A stretch of 14,538 nt of DNA from Campylobacterales bacterium (GTDB lineage Bacteria; Campylobacterota; Campylobacteria; Campylobacterales; QNZT01): contig JALUNR010000032.1 of the NCBI GenBank assembly GCA_027055005.1, positions 1-14,538 of the forward strand, in the 5' to 3' direction. The position numbers were made by a program, and so were the translations under genes. A model generated the notes under the pieces. That model had not been told where the DNA came from, searched no databases, and saw nothing but the letters and a program-made list of their open reading frames with translations. Shown here piece after piece: positions 14,330-14,538 of this stretch (its first letter is position 1; every line of letters begins with the position of its first letter).

Positions 14330-14538
14330 TTAAAACCTATACCCTACATCAAATGAGTATGAATAATCACTAGCATCTTTACTTTGACCATCACTATAAG
14401 TTGTTGAAATATAAATATCATCACTAAGATAGTATTCTAGGTATAAAGATAAATAGTCTATCTTTCCACTATTTGCATATATAGAATCGCTACTGCTATA
14501 AGATAAAGATGAGTAAAATTTATCTGTAAAACTATATC
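14330..14538 (-). CDS. C-terminal end of an outer-membrane beta-barrel protein (partial)
   Basis: The last 68 codons of a gene that starts beyond the right edge, ending at TAA 14332-14330. The peptide is rich in Ser, Tyr and Asp with alternating hydrophobic positions (KIDYLSLYLEYYLSDDIYIS) and ends SFDVGYRF. An aromatic-rich last strand ending in Phe is the recognition signal for the barrel-assembly machinery, so this is very probably an outer-membrane porin or similar barrel. It is on the same strand as, and 80 nt upstream of, the propeller lipoprotein gene. Barrel type and cargo cannot be told from this fragment. Confidence 0.72.
   Translation of the reverse strand, partial: YSFTDKFYSSLSYSSSDSIYANSGKIDYLSLYLEYYLSDDIYISTTYSDGQSKDASDYSYSFDVGYRF

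Overview
The window is an AT-rich bacterial chromosomal segment that fits Campylobacterota (Epsilonproteobacteria), most likely a low-GC Arcobacter-like lineage. The evidence is the strong A/T codon bias, the TATAAT-type -10 boxes without clear -35 boxes, the epsilonproteobacterial lipoprotein modules at both ends, and the nadE/lpxK neighbourhood, which I recall as adjacent genes in Campylobacter jejuni. The genus is inference. I see no mobile element, CRISPR array, tRNA or rRNA.

Layout. (1) 1-584, minus: 5' part of a lipoprotein gene running off the left edge, divergent from ileS. (2) 687-3525, plus: ileS, then an overlapping 36-codon ORF for a one-helix membrane peptide. (3) 3558-6846, minus: a tightly packed three-gene operon of an M20 glutamate-carboxypeptidase-like hydrolase, a RimK/LysX-type ATP-grasp ligase and a second ATP-grasp protein with a C-terminal degenerate helix-hairpin-helix. 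(4) 6982-11200, plus: smpB, then nadE, a DegT-type aminotransferase, lpxK and argB in close array. (5) 11138-12304, minus: rmuC, whose 3' end overlaps argB antisense. (6) 12396-14538, minus: a histidine-rich beta-propeller lipoprotein preceded by a -10 box and a tandem operator-like repeat, and the 3' end of an outer-membrane beta-barrel gene at the right edge.

Most of the window is housekeeping: isoleucyl-tRNA charging, trans-translation, NAD synthesis, lipid A phosphorylation, arginine synthesis and genome maintenance. Two parts look accessory. The M20 plus double ATP-grasp cassette has the parts to add and remove amino acids, plausibly glutamate, on an unidentified small molecule or peptide. 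The propeller lipoprotein carries a histidine about every 50 residues, as expected if one histidine per blade lined a central metal site, and has a histidine-rich loop. With the neighbouring barrel it could form an envelope metal-handling pair. Neither assignment is proven here.

Several starts differ from the longest open frame. The M20 gene most likely starts at 6846, since the upstream GTG lies in its own Shine-Dalgarno. The DegT gene most likely starts at 8322. The lpxK start is unclear, because conserved-looking codons precede the only standard start codon.
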